Below, in pieces: positions 42,688-50,845 of a stretch of DNA of 64,000 nt (its first letter is position 1; each line of letters opens with the position of its first letter). Source of the stretch: Ardenticatenales bacterium (GTDB lineage Bacteria > Chloroflexota > Anaerolineae > Ardenticatenales > Ardenticatenaceae); NCBI GenBank assembly GCA_020634795.1, contig JACKAZ010000006.1, positions 202,077 to 266,076 on the forward strand, read 5' to 3'. The position numbers and the translations under genes are program-made. The notes beneath the pieces were generated by a model that had not been told where the DNA came from, searched no databases, and was given only the letters and a program-made list of their open reading frames with translations.

Positions 42688-43223
42688 TGAACGAGTTGCC
42701 GACGCCTCTTTCACTGCCCGATGGGCGGATGGTTCAACTGCGCCATGCCACCGTCGAGGATGCTGCGGACTTGCGCGAAATCGAACGGCAGATCATCGAA
42801 GAAGCGCGTTCAATCGTCACGGACGAAGCGACGCCGATTGATGCGTGGCGACGCGACTTGGCCCGCGACAAGGGGGGCGATCTGTGGCTGGTGGCGGCAG
42901 CGGGTACGCACGCTGTGGGGCTGCTGAAGCTGCAACGGCCCGCGCCGCGCTACCTCCATCATCAGCGCTTTCTCAGCGTCGAGCTTCATCGCGATTATCG
43001 CGGCGTGGGCCTGGGGAGCGCCATGATGGACGCTGCGGTGCGCTGGTCGCGCGACAAGGGGGTCACCTTGATCACACTCGGCGTGCTGGACAGCAATGCA
43101 CGGGCCAAAAGGCTCTATGAGCGGCTCGGCTTCGTGACCTGCGGCTACATCCCCACCTTCGTCCGCCTGCCCGACGGTCGCTACGTCGGCAACAGCGAGA
43201 TGATGCGGCAACTGGATGCGTAA
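42684..43223 (+). CDS. GNAT-family N-acetyltransferase
   Basis: A 179-residue acetyltransferase. The acetyl-CoA motif A is LSVELHRDYRGVGLGSAMMDAAVRWSRDKG, followed by motif B LGVLDSNARAKRLYERLGFVTCG. The C-terminal strand (YVGNSEMMRQL) completes a normal GNAT fold. It overlaps the metallo-hydrolase gene by four bases, so the two probably work in one pathway, but the substrate is unknown. An alternative ATG three bases later is equally possible. Confidence 0.9.
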   Translation: MMNELPTPLSLPDGRMVQLRHATVEDAADLREIERQIIEEARSIVTDEATPIDAWRRDLARDKGGDLWLVAAAGTHAVGLLKLQRPAPRYLHHQRFLSVELHRDYRGVGLGSAMMDAAVRWSRDKGVTLITLGVLDSNARAKRLYERLGFVTCGYIPTFVRLPDGRYVGNSEMMRQLDA

Positions 43224-43250
43224 CGGCAACGCAGAGCATTCAACGCAGAA

Positions 43251-43308
43251 CCCTAGTCCTTCGGACCGCTGCGCGACCGCTTCGCTCAGGGCAAGCTCCG
43301 AACGCAGC
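43251..43308 (+). repeat. REP-like double hairpin, copy 2
   Basis: Nearly identical to 41661-41720 (GTCCTTCGGAC, then CTGCGCGACCGCTTCGCTCAG). It is followed at once by the longest leader-repeat tract. Confidence 0.75.
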
Positions 43309-43377
43309 ACTCACCAAACTCACCAAACTCACCAAACTCACCAAACTCACCAAACTCATCAAACTCATCAAATTCTT
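43309..43377 (+). repeat. Leader repeat, CTCACCAAA units (longest tract)
   Basis: Seven or more 9-base units, mostly CTCACCAAA and then CTCATCAAA, run in tandem. The next gene starts about 115 bases further on, unlike the other tracts, which touch their ATG. Confidence 0.85.
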
Positions 43378-43491
43378 CAAAATTCCGTTTCCCAGACAAT
43401 TGCAATCACCTCAAAAACAACTACCATTCCCCATCAACCCACATTCTAAATACTAAGTACTAAATGCTAGGTACTCCCGGAGGCGGTGCGC

Positions 43492-44739
43492 GTGGACTTG
43501 ACCCAAGCAACCCAGATGATCTCGTGGCTCGACGAGGAGCATCGCAAAGACAAAGCCATCATCGGTGAACTGCGCCAGCGGTTGGACGCCAAAGAAATTG
43601 AAATCGTCGATCTGACGCAGCGTTTGCAAGAGCTCGAAGCGCGTCTGACGTCGACCCAATCCCGTTTCAGTCTGTTCAACACCCTTGAACAGTCGATCCA
43701 GAACGTGCGCGAAGAGATCACCTTGATGGTCCGCAACGTTGAGGAAGATCTACAGCGAGCGCGCCGCGAACAGGATCACAAACGTGCCGAAGGTCACGAG
43801 CAGTTGGGCCGCGCTGTCGGCGACTTGCAGCGATCGCTCGAGAGCATCCCCCCGCTTCAGGAGCGGATCGGCGCCCTACGCACCGAGGATTCGCGGCTCA
43901 ACGATGGCATTGCCAACCTGCAAGTACGTTTGGTGGCGGTGGAGCGTGAGAGCGCCAAGGTGACAGAACGCATCGGCTTTGTGGAGGGGCAGCGTGGCTC
44001 CCATACGGCTGGCATTCGCAAGGTGCAGGAAGCCTCGGACGTGCTGAGACGGCGGCTGGACATGCTCGAAAATCGGCAACGGTTGATCGACGAGTTGGCT
44101 CATAAAAATGAGCAACGGGTCGGTACCTTCCTGCCGATGCGTGACGAGATCGTCAATCGGCAGAAGGAGTTTAACGAAGAAATCCGGCTGCGAGTCGCGG
44201 CCATGGCACGTGACAAGCGAGATTGGGAAGAGACGCTGCAACAGTTCGATGGCGAATTTGTCAAACAGCGAAATCTGCTGGATACCTTCGCTCGCCGCCT
44301 TGACGCCGACCGCGAAGTCGTAAAACAGCTCGACGACTTCAAACGGGTGGTCAATCTGGAACAGCAGCAGGTGGCAGAGTTACAGCGGCTTTCTGCTGAG
44401 CGCCAACAGGATGCGCTGGACGAATGGCTCAAAGCCGACGAGTCGCGCTGGACGAAGTTCCAACGTCAGTACGATGCCGAGCGCCAGATCAACCGCGAGA
44501 ATCATGTGGCCCTTACCACGCGCCTGAGCACCTTGGAAGAGAAAAATCCAGAATACGACGTCCATCTTAAGAATATCCGCATCTTACTGGACGAATCCAA
44601 TCAAGCAATGCGGGAACGTCTGGCGGAAATTTGGGTTTTGCAAGAAGAAAGCGCCGTCTTCCATTTGGATGCGTCGCGTCGCTGGTATGACCGGATGGCG
44701 GGACTGCTCGACGAGTTGGAGGAGAGAAGCAAGCGATGA
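43492..44739 (+). CDS. Coiled-coil protein
   Basis: A 415-residue protein that is almost entirely heptad-repeat helix, rich in Glu, Arg, Gln and Leu (LTQRLQELEARLTSTQSRF, VEEDLQRARREQDHKRAEGHEQL, LLDTFARRLDADREVVKQLDDF). No signal peptide or membrane helix is seen. A scaffold or cytoskeletal role is possible. The GTG at 43492 lies eight bases after GGAGG; the earlier GTG at 43486 is too close to that site. Its stop overlaps the oxidase start by four bases, which links it to the DprE1/DprE2-like genes. Confidence 0.75.
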   Translation: MDLTQATQMISWLDEEHRKDKAIIGELRQRLDAKEIEIVDLTQRLQELEARLTSTQSRFSLFNTLEQSIQNVREEITLMVRNVEEDLQRARREQDHKRAEGHEQLGRAVGDLQRSLESIPPLQERIGALRTEDSRLNDGIANLQVRLVAVERESAKVTERIGFVEGQRGSHTAGIRKVQEASDVLRRRLDMLENRQRLIDELAHKNEQRVGTFLPMRDEIVNRQKEFNEEIRLRVAAMARDKRDWEETLQQFDGEFVKQRNLLDTFARRLDADREVVKQLDDFKRVVNLEQQQVAELQRLSAERQQDALDEWLKADESRWTKFQRQYDAERQINRENHVALTTRLSTLEEKNPEYDVHLKNIRILLDESNQAMRERLAEIWVLQEESAVFHLDASRRWYDRMAGLLDELEERSKR

Positions 44740-46091
44740 GCGATTACCGATCGTGGGGCCATTTCCCCGATGCGCCCCATCGGCATGTCGAACCGTTGAC
44801 GTGGCGTAACGCGATTCCCGATCTGCGGCAGTTGCCCGGCCCCGTCCTGCCCTTCGGGCTGGGGCGGAGTTATGGCGATAGTTGCTTGAACGAAGATGGG
44901 ACGCTCTTGGATGTCACGGGCCTCGACCGATTCATCGCACTTGACGAAGCGCGCCGCCTGCTCCGGTGCGAGGCGGGGGTCACGTTGGAGCAAGTGTTGG
45001 CGTTGATCGTGCCGCGCGGCTACTTTCTGCCCGTCACACCCGGGACGAAGTACGTCACCGTGGGCGGGGCGATTGCGAACGATGTGCATGGCAAAAACCA
45101 CCATGTGGCTGGCACCTTTGGCTGTCACGTCACCCAGTTCGAGCTGCTACGCTCCGACGGGGAACGGCTCCGCTGCTCGCCTGTGGAAAACAACGATCTC
45201 TTCCGCGCTACGATCGGCGGCTTGGGGTTGACGGGGTTGATCACATGGGCCGAATTTTCGCTGATCCCGATCCGCAACGCCATGATCGAAATGGAACGGA
45301 TCCGCTTCGACAACCTCGACGAGTTCTTCGAGCTTTCTGCCCGCTCCAACGATTCGTGGGATTACAGCGTCGCCTGGCTCGATATGCAGATCGGCGGCAA
45401 GCAGTTGGGGCGCGGCGTGTTCATGCGTGGCAATCATGCCAAGGGGGATCTGGGGCTGGAGCCGAGTGGTGATCCGTTCTTGTCGGTCCCAGTCAATTTG
45501 CCGGAACTGCTTCTGAACCCGCTGACGATGCGCCTCTTCAACACCGGCTACTACTACGCCCAACTGCGTCGCCGTGTACAGAAGGTCGTCCATTACGAGC
45601 CGTTCTTCTATCCGCTGGATGCGATCGGCGACTGGAACCGCGCTTATGGCAAAGCGGGCTTTTTGCAATATCAGTTCGTTCTGCCACGATCGGACGATCA
45701 CCGGGTGATTCGCCAGTTGATCGAACGCATCGTGGAGAGCCATCACGGCTTCATCAACGTCTTTAAGGAATTTGGCGACATCCCGTCCCCGGGGATGCTC
45801 TCCTTCCCCCGCCCGGGTGTCACGCTGGCGCTCGATTTCCCCAACCGTGGCCGCAAAACGTTGGCGCTGCTGGACGAGTTGGACGCACAGGTGCGGGGCG
45901 CGGGCGGCGTGATTTATCCCGCGAAGGATGCAAGGATGTCCGCCGCCGATTTCCAGCGCGGCTACCCCCAGTGGCGCGAGTTCTCTCGCTATGTCGATCC
46001 CCACTTCTCGTCCAGCTTCTGGCGCCGCGTCACCCCACCGGGCCAACGTTCAAGCGTTCAAGCGTTCGAACGTTCGAGCGCTCAAGCATAG
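44736..46091 (+). CDS. FAD-linked oxidase, DprE1-like
   Basis: A 451-residue protein with a PCMH-type FAD-binding half (FGLGRSYGDSCLNEDG, TPGTKYVTVGGAIANDVHGKNHHVAG, IGGLGLTGLITWAEF) and an ALO-type C-terminal half (YQFVLPRSDDHRVIRQLIERI, FWRRV near the end). The closest pattern known to me is decaprenylphosphoryl-ribose oxidase DprE1, which with DprE2 makes arabinose donors. The next gene is a DprE2-like reductase, which supports this. The last 15 or so residues (PPGQRSSVQAFERSSAQA) are encoded by a GTTCAAGC-type repeat, so the original stop was probably lost. Confidence 0.82.
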   Translation: MSDYRSWGHFPDAPHRHVEPLTWRNAIPDLRQLPGPVLPFGLGRSYGDSCLNEDGTLLDVTGLDRFIALDEARRLLRCEAGVTLEQVLALIVPRGYFLPVTPGTKYVTVGGAIANDVHGKNHHVAGTFGCHVTQFELLRSDGERLRCSPVENNDLFRATIGGLGLTGLITWAEFSLIPIRNAMIEMERIRFDNLDEFFELSARSNDSWDYSVAWLDMQIGGKQLGRGVFMRGNHAKGDLGLEPSGDPFLSVPVNLPELLLNPLTMRLFNTGYYYAQLRRRVQKVVHYEPFFYPLDAIGDWNRAYGKAGFLQYQFVLPRSDDHRVIRQLIERIVESHHGFINVFKEFGDIPSPGMLSFPRPGVTLALDFPNRGRKTLALLDELDAQVRGAGGVIYPAKDARMSAADFQRGYPQWREFSRYVDPHFSSSFWRRVTPPGQRSSVQAFERSSAQA

Positions 46092-46242
46092 AAACGAGAA
46101 GTGTTGCAACATTGGAACAAAAGAGGAGAGGGGAAAGAGGAACGCGAAATGGACAAATGAGTGGAGCAATGAAACAATACCAAGCTCTTTCCATTCTCTA
46201 TTCTCCTCACACCCACACTCAATCACTCATCAAACTCCCCTC
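46092..46242. repeat. Repeat-rich spacer before the DprE2-like gene
   Basis: It contains a CCATTCTC-type repeat and, at 46221-46242, a short sense-oriented leader tract (CACTCATCAAACTCCCCTC) that ends at the start codon. No Shine-Dalgarno sequence is visible. Confidence 0.6.
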
Positions 46243-46986
46243 ATGAAACATATTCTTATCATCGGCGCGACCAGCGCCATTGTTCATGCCACCGCCATTC
46301 GCTTCGCAGAGACGGGCGCGCAGCTTTATCTGGTCGCGCGCAACGAAGCAAAGCTGCGGGCCAACGCGGACGATTTGCGCGTTCGTGGGGCCAGCCGGGT
46401 CGAGGTGGATCGACTGGACGTCAACGAGCTGGCCGCCCACGGGCCGCTCCTTGAGCGGGCGTGGGCGGCGCTCGGCGAGGTCGATGTCGTTTTGGTCGGC
46501 CACGGCACGTTGCCCGATCAGCCGCGCTCCGAGCAGGATATCGACTACGCGCTGGCCGAGTTTCAAACGAATGCCACCAGCACCATCGCGCTGTTGGCCC
46601 GCCTCGCGAATCGGTTAGAGGCGCAGCAGTTCGGCACGCTGGCCGTCATCAGCTCCGTCGCGGGGGATCGTGGGCGCAAAAGCAACTACCTCTATGGCGC
46701 GGCCAAATCCGCCGTCACGACCTATCTGGCCGGGCTGCGGGGTCGGCTGCACCGCGCTGGTGTGCGTGTCATCACCATCAAGCCCGGGCTGGTCGACAGC
46801 CCCATGACGGCCCATCTGGACAAAGGGCCACTCTTCAGCAGCGCTGACAAAGCGGGCGCCCTCTGCTACGACGCGATCCTTAAAGGCAAAGAAACGGTCT
46901 ACGTGCCGAGCTACTGGCGGCTGATCATGACCCTCATCAAGTTGATGCCCGAAACGATCTTCAAACGGCTCAACTTGTCCGCGTGA
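46243..46986 (+). CDS. Short-chain dehydrogenase, DprE2-like
   Basis: A 247-residue Rossmann-fold reductase. The cofactor loop is ILIIGATSAIVHATAIRFAE, followed by the NxxG-equivalent region LVGHGTLPDQ, Ser in VISSVAGDRGRKSNYLY, the catalytic Y-G-A-A-K, and ITIKPGLVDSPMT. In DprE2 this step reduces the keto-sugar made by DprE1 to the arabino-epimer on a prenyl phosphate. Placement directly after a DprE1-like gene makes that pairing likely; the lipid carrier in this organism is unknown. Confidence 0.82.
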   Translation: MKHILIIGATSAIVHATAIRFAETGAQLYLVARNEAKLRANADDLRVRGASRVEVDRLDVNELAAHGPLLERAWAALGEVDVVLVGHGTLPDQPRSEQDIDYALAEFQTNATSTIALLARLANRLEAQQFGTLAVISSVAGDRGRKSNYLYGAAKSAVTTYLAGLRGRLHRAGVRVITIKPGLVDSPMTAHLDKGPLFSSADKAGALCYDAILKGKETVYVPSYWRLIMTLIKLMPETIFKRLNLSA

Positions 46987-47303
46987 GCTAAAGGGTGAAG
47001 ACCCGTGGCGCGAGCGTTGCGTAGAAAGATCGCGCTTCATGGCGGGGTGATAGCGAAGAGTGAATGGAGAATGACCACGTTGCCCCGCCGTGAAATCCCC
47101 GTCGTGCATACGTTGCGGCGCAACGCCCAATCTCAGCCTATCACCGAGCAACCCGCCATGATACCATCATCGCCTTCCCGCAACGCCCCCCACAGCCCAT
47201 CCGTGCAGCAAGAAGTTCCTTCCGCGCTGCGCCCGCTTCCCATTCTCCCCCAACCTACAACGCTCAAACCCCTCTTTGCCACCCGCCCCCTCAAACGCAC
47301 CAC
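46987..47303. other. Intergenic region, 317 bp, upstream of selB
   Basis: No gene, tRNA or clear promoter is seen. A GAATGGAGAATG-type repeat piece lies near 47061. The last 30 bases before selB are G-poor and contain CTCAAACGCACC, a degenerate relative of the leader repeats. Confidence 0.4.
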
Positions 47304-49178
47304 ATGAGAGTCATCGGGACCGCGGGCCACGTCGATCATGGCAAGTCGACGTTGGTGCAAGCGCTGACCGGCATGAACCCCGATCGCCTGCAAGAGGAAC
47401 AGGCACGAGCCATGACGATCGACCTCGGCTTCGCCTGGCTCACCCTGCCGAATGGCGAGGTGGTCAGCATCGTGGATGTGCCGGGTCATGAGGATTTCAT
47501 CCGCAACATGCTGGCCGGGGTCGGTGCGCTCGACCTTGCGCTTTTCGTCGTTGCCGCCGACGAATCGCTAATGCCGCAGAGCCGCGAGCATCTGCAGATT
47601 CTCGATCTGCTAAAGGTGCCGCAGCTTATCGTCGCGCTCACCAAATGCGACCTCGCCGAAGATGAAGAGTGGCTGGAACTGGTGGAGATGGAGATCGAAG
47701 CGGCGCTGGCGGAGAGCACGCTGGCGGGTTCGCCGATCGTGCGGCTGTCGGCACGGACGGGTGCGGGCGTCGAGACGTTGGTCGTGGCGTTGCAACAGGC
47801 GCTGCAACAGCAGCCGTCGCGCCCCGACGTGGGTCGCCCCCGCCTCTCCATCGACCGCGCTTTCACCATGGCGGGCTTTGGCACGGTGCTCACTGGCACG
47901 CTGACCGACGGCAGCTTTGCGGTGGGTGACGAAGTGGTGCTGCTGCCGAGCGGCCACCGCGGCCGCATCCGCGGCCTGCAGAGCAACCGCGAAGCGGTGG
48001 AACGCGCCACGCCGGGTCGGCGGTTGGCGGTCAATGTCAGCGGGATCGACCTGTCGCAAGCGCCGCGCGGCGAACTGCTGGCCCACGTCGGGGATTATCG
48101 CGCGACGCGACTGATCGACGTGCGGCTGCGGCTGTTGGCCGATGCGCCCCAGCCGCTGCGCCACAACCAAGAGATCGACCTTTTTCAGGGCGCGGCGGAA
48201 CGGATCGGCCATCTGCGGCTGATCGGCACGAAGGAGATCAGAGCGGGGGAGGAGGGCTTTGCCCAGATTCGACTGCGCGAGCCGCTGGTGGTGGTGCGCG
48301 GCGATCGCTTCGTCTTGCGCCGCCTTTCGCCATCTCGCACGCTGGGCGGTGGCCGCGTCCTCGATCCCCATCCCCCCACCCGCTGGCGCCGCTTCCGCCC
48401 CGCCACGCTGGAACGGTTCGCGCGGCTGAACGATGGCTCCCCCACCGAACTGCTCCTTGAAACCCTCTACGCCCTTGAGCCGACCGACAGCGCCACATTG
48501 TTGGCGCGACTGACGTTGCCCGCCGAAGCGGCCAGCGAGACAGTGGCAGCCGCCATTGCCAACGGCGACGTTCATCGGCTGGCCGACGGCACCTTGTTGA
48601 GCGCCGCCGCGTGGGGTCGCCGCACCGATGAGTTGTTGCAGACAGTTGCCGACTACCACCGCGCCCATCCGTTGCGCTTCGGCCTGCCCGCCGAGGAGCT
48701 GCCCCAACGCCTTGCCCTGCCGCGCAAAGCCGCGCAGAGCGTTGTGGACACGCTGGCAAACGCAGGGCAACTGCGCATCGGAGAGGGCTGGGTCGCGCTG
48801 CCCGGCTTTGGCGTGGTCCTCAGCAATGAACAAGAACAACGGGCGGCGCGGCTGCTCGCGGCGTTCGATGCCGCGCCCTTCACGCCGCCCCACCCCAGCG
48901 AGGCGCTGGCGATGCTCGGCAACGATGAGCCATTGTTGGCCCACTTGGTGGCGCGCGGCGATCTGCGGCGCCTCAGCGCGGACGTGCTGCTCAGCCGCGA
49001 CGGCTACGCACAGATGGTGGCGGGGGTACGGGCGATGTTCGAGCGCCAGCCGCAGATCAGCGCTGCCGATGTGCGGGATCGTTTCAACACGTCCCGCAAA
49101 TATGCGATTGCGCTGCTGGAACACCTCGACGCCCAGCGCATCACACGGCGGGTGGGGAATAGCAGAGTGTTGCGGTAG
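47304..49178 (+). CDS. selB: Selenocysteine-specific elongation factor SelB
   Basis: A 624-residue EF-Tu-like factor that delivers selenocysteyl-tRNA to UGA codons marked by SECIS hairpins. G1 is GTAGHVDHGKSTLVQAL, G3 DVPGHEDFIRNMLAG, and G4 ALTKCDLAEDEEW. Domains II and III are followed by four winged-helix modules that bind SECIS RNA (for example QISAADVRDRFNTSRKYAIALLEHLDAQRITRRVGNSRVL at the end). Length is normal. No selA, selD or tRNA-Sec was found in the window. No Shine-Dalgarno sequence precedes the ATG. Confidence 0.95.
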   Translation: MRVIGTAGHVDHGKSTLVQALTGMNPDRLQEEQARAMTIDLGFAWLTLPNGEVVSIVDVPGHEDFIRNMLAGVGALDLALFVVAADESLMPQSREHLQILDLLKVPQLIVALTKCDLAEDEEWLELVEMEIEAALAESTLAGSPIVRLSARTGAGVETLVVALQQALQQQPSRPDVGRPRLSIDRAFTMAGFGTVLTGTLTDGSFAVGDEVVLLPSGHRGRIRGLQSNREAVERATPGRRLAVNVSGIDLSQAPRGELLAHVGDYRATRLIDVRLRLLADAPQPLRHNQEIDLFQGAAERIGHLRLIGTKEIRAGEEGFAQIRLREPLVVVRGDRFVLRRLSPSRTLGGGRVLDPHPPTRWRRFRPATLERFARLNDGSPTELLLETLYALEPTDSATLLARLTLPAEAASETVAAAIANGDVHRLADGTLLSAAAWGRRTDELLQTVADYHRAHPLRFGLPAEELPQRLALPRKAAQSVVDTLANAGQLRIGEGWVALPGFGVVLSNEQEQRAARLLAAFDAAPFTPPHPSEALAMLGNDEPLLAHLVARGDLRRLSADVLLSRDGYAQMVAGVRAMFERQPQISAADVRDRFNTSRKYAIALLEHLDAQRITRRVGNSRVLR

Positions 49179-49190
49179 ACGAGATATGGG

Positions 49191-49925
49191 TCAGGTCAAC
49201 GTCCCCGATAGGAAATCCCTTACAATCCGCTTGACCTCATCTTGCAATGAACGCTCGCTGGCTGAAACGGTCTCCGATAGCTGTTTATAGATCGTCACTT
49301 CCTCTCCTTGAAAAAGCAATTCCATGCGCCGTACCGGTGTTGTGGCAACATGCGAATGGTCAAGCGGATATGCCCAGTAGCAATGTTCGCAAGTGGACGC
49401 AATACGATCTTGCCAATTGGGACACTGTTCACACGACCATGATTTGCTGCGGCTGCAGGAAGGACAAAGTATCATAGACGAGTCAAGCTGCTGGTATGAT
49501 GCTTTGTCGTCTCCAGCGATCTCGTATGGGATGCGATGGTCCACTTGCAACTCTCGTAGCTCAAAGCGTCCATCACATGATGCGCAACAACCGTCTCCCT
49601 GTTCGAAAAGCTTCGCTCTGAAGCCATGTGGCGTGCCCCTTCGTCCGCCAATCCGGCCCGTTCGCACCTTCTCCGGATCACCAAAGCGATAAGACGCAAT
49701 TGTCCGTCCGTCGCTTGACCTGACCCGTTCGGTAATGAGCGGGATCCCCTGATCTCGGACATCTTTGATCGCACGGGGCGGGTGCTTATATCCGTAGAGA
49801 CGTTCAAGTTGCTCAGTAGTTACGTGGCCGTGCGCAAGGATATGCTCGATCACGATTCGAGCACGTTTGCCAGTAACACGCCCAAGCTGAGCGAGAAAGT
49901 CGGCAGGTAAATCTGAGTCGCTCAT
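49191..49925 (-). CDS. HNH-type restriction endonuclease
   Basis: A 244-residue protein whose start overlaps the stop of a DNA adenine methyltransferase gene (ATGA). Residues 1-90 look like a DNA-binding helix-turn-helix region (HGHVTTEQLERLYGYKHPPRAIKDVRDQGIPL). The central part is an HNH nuclease with zinc Cys pairs: CCASCDGRFELRELQVDHRIPYEI, then MILCPSCSRSKSWSCEQC and a further CEHC. The arrangement fits a type II restriction enzyme. The recognition sequence cannot be inferred. Base composition is lower in GC than most neighbours, a hint of transfer. Confidence 0.82.
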   Translation of the reverse strand: MSDSDLPADFLAQLGRVTGKRARIVIEHILAHGHVTTEQLERLYGYKHPPRAIKDVRDQGIPLITERVRSSDGRTIASYRFGDPEKVRTGRIGGRRGTPHGFRAKLFEQGDGCCASCDGRFELRELQVDHRIPYEIAGDDKASYQQLDSSMILCPSCSRSKSWSCEQCPNWQDRIASTCEHCYWAYPLDHSHVATTPVRRMELLFQGEEVTIYKQLSETVSASERSLQDEVKRIVRDFLSGTLT

Positions 49926-50845
49926 AGCACCAAGGTTAATTGCTGTGAGCGATGCGGGTCGAGCAATGTCTCAACATCTGGCTCGGTCAGTGCCAAACGG
50001 GCCATGAGCGACTCTGACAGATAGAGCGATTCGTAGGTCTTGTCACGCCGCCCAAGCAACGTTGATTGCGTTGAGCGGCCCGCGTCGATCTCGGCATGGC
50101 AGAGCTTGAGCGATGTGGGTAATCGTTGACCATACGTTGTTTTGCCTCGGCGACCATCGTAGCTCACGATGAACATAGCGTTCGCTCGGTTCAGATCGAC
50201 CATGAACGCCACAAATTCATTAAAATCAACCCCGCTATAGTAGCGTGAGTCCCTGCTACCCGATGTGCCTTGATAGGGCGGATCTAAGTAAATGAGCGTC
50301 GAGTTCGCATCGAAAGCCCCTAGTATCGACCGATAATCTTGGCTCGTGACCTGCATTTTGCCTCGGAGAAGCTGAGAGAAGGCCAATATCTCCTTCCGCA
50401 TACTGTCCGGGTGTCTACCCTTACGTCGATTGTCAGGTGACTGGTTGAAGTGACCGTCCGAGTTGTAACGAATTGAGGCTTTTACGCAGCGTGCCAAAAG
50501 ATAAAGGAACAAATCGGAACGATGCGTGGCATTAAACTCGTTGCGAGCCGCATTATAAAAGGAACGTTCCTGCCCAAGTTGGCGCTGCCATAATTCTTCG
50601 TAACGATTGGCAATCTGCGCTGGCTCGTTCACGATAGTTTCGATCAATGTCATTAAGGGCCTATTGATATCGTTCAACCAAAAACGGTCAGCCTTGTGCT
50701 CATAAGCGGCACGGACAGAGAGCGCCCCCGAACCGGTAAATGGCTCGATCAACAGCTTTACATGGTCGGGGGCGAGCTTCAATATCTCTAAAGCAATTTC
50801 TCGCTTACTCCCTTGATAGGGAATCGGCTGCGGCATACGTCTCAT
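49922..50845 (-). CDS. DNA adenine methyltransferase, D12 (Dam) class
   Basis: A 307-residue N6-adenine methyltransferase. The N-terminal PIPYQGSKREIALEI and LIEPFTGSGALSVRA (motif I) bind S-adenosylmethionine, and the catalytic motif IV is LIYLDPPYQGTSG. The order and length fit the D12 class (Dam, DpnIIA). It is followed in overlap by the HNH endonuclease, so it should protect host DNA. The start follows AAGGAGTATCGT. Confidence 0.92.
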   Translation of the reverse strand: MRRMPQPIPYQGSKREIALEILKLAPDHVKLLIEPFTGSGALSVRAAYEHKADRFWLNDINRPLMTLIETIVNEPAQIANRYEELWQRQLGQERSFYNAARNEFNATHRSDLFLYLLARCVKASIRYNSDGHFNQSPDNRRKGRHPDSMRKEILAFSQLLRGKMQVTSQDYRSILGAFDANSTLIYLDPPYQGTSGSRDSRYYSGVDFNEFVAFMVDLNRANAMFIVSYDGRRGKTTYGQRLPTSLKLCHAEIDAGRSTQSTLLGRRDKTYESLYLSESLMARLALTEPDVETLLDPHRSQQLTLVL

